From an uncultured Lachnospiraceae bacterium (GTDB taxonomy: Bacteria; Bacillota; Clostridia; Lachnospirales; Lachnospiraceae), in the NCBI GenBank assembly GCA_902783305.1, contig CACZQU010000114.1:1-14978 (forward strand): a stretch of DNA of 14,978 bases. Reading direction: 5' to 3'. Made by a program: the position numbers and the translations under genes. Shown piece by piece: positions 14,892-14,978 of this stretch. The notes under the pieces are model-generated. The model saw only the letters and a list, made by a program, of their open reading frames with translations. It did no database searches and had not been told where the DNA came from. How positions within the stretch are numbered: position 1 is the first letter of the stretch; each line of letters begins with the position of its first letter.

Positions 14892-14978
14892 ATGGCAGCC
14901 AGGAAAAAAAAAGGAAAACTGCCCGGCAAAGCCGCGGCACCGGCAAAGGCTGAAACAACGATGCAGACTGCCGTGCCG
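14892..14978 (+). CDS. Lys/Ala-rich protein, N-terminal 29 residues only (partial at window end)
   Basis: An ATG at 14892 follows a strong AAGGAGGGG ribosome-binding site and a good promoter 85 nt upstream, and the frame stays open to the window edge. The visible part, beginning MAARKKKGKLPGKAAAPAKA, is highly basic and rich in Ala and Pro, with no hydrophobic stretch, so it is not a signal peptide. Such tails occur on cytoplasmic nucleic-acid-binding or DUF-type proteins of Clostridia, but 29 residues are not enough to name a family. A start immediately after a run of nine A residues' worth of Lys codons makes the frame sensitive to slippage. I do not assign a function. Confidence 0.7.
   Translation, partial: MAARKKKGKLPGKAAAPAKAETTMQTAVP

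Overview
The window looks like a chromosomal segment of a low-to-mid GC Gram-positive anaerobe, most likely a Clostridia/Lachnospiraceae-type gut bacterium. The support is HPr kinase/phosphorylase (HprK), a class A penicillin-binding protein with a clostridial-style Cys-rich and acidic tail, a UPF0371/DUF1846 protein, a bacterial FatA/FatB-type acyl-ACP thioesterase, strong AGGAGG ribosome-binding sites, and sigma-A promoters with 17-bp spacers. The family-level assignment is an inference from gene content and was not tested by any search.

Layout. Positions 1-2220 (plus strand) hold the C-terminal part of a GntP-family carboxylate permease and a MOFRL-type glycerate 2-kinase. They form a probable sugar-acid/glycerate uptake and phosphorylation pair, with a hairpin terminator between them and another after them. 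Positions 2239-4569 (plus) hold a promoter, a UPF0371 protein and an acyl-ACP thioesterase. Positions 4570-7250 (plus) hold a repeat-containing leader and ftsH, a membrane AAA+ zinc protease with an unusually long acidic repeat tail. Positions 7251-9300 (plus) hold a hairpin-rich spacer and uvrC. Positions 9301-9774 form a 474-bp convergent gap. It carries a compact nested-palindrome element of 193 bp with terminal inverted repeats and flanking 8-bp direct repeats, plus the terminator of the opposing operon. Positions 9775-11807 (minus) hold the hprK-glucokinase unit with its promoter. Positions 11895-14760 (minus) hold a bifunctional PBP1a-type peptidoglycan synthase with terminator and promoter. 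From 14779 a divergent promoter drives a Lys/Ala-rich gene that runs off the window.

Functionally this is mostly housekeeping: carbon-source uptake and kinases, carbon catabolite control (HprK with a ROK glucokinase), lipid thioesterase, membrane protein quality control, nucleotide excision repair and wall synthesis. I do not see a defence, CRISPR, prophage or biosynthetic system.

The most interesting signals are non-coding. (1) A 54-60 bp repeat (45/54 identical, with a compensatory base-pair change in a GAA-loop mini-hairpin) lies in the same sense orientation just upstream of both ftsH and the PBP gene. (2) A candidate MITE-like element that can fold as a three-way junction sits between uvrC and the inverted hprK-glucokinase unit. 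(3) A looser half-site, roughly RTTACYRTTCAG, recurs in at least four intergenic regions and may link these elements into one dispersed family.
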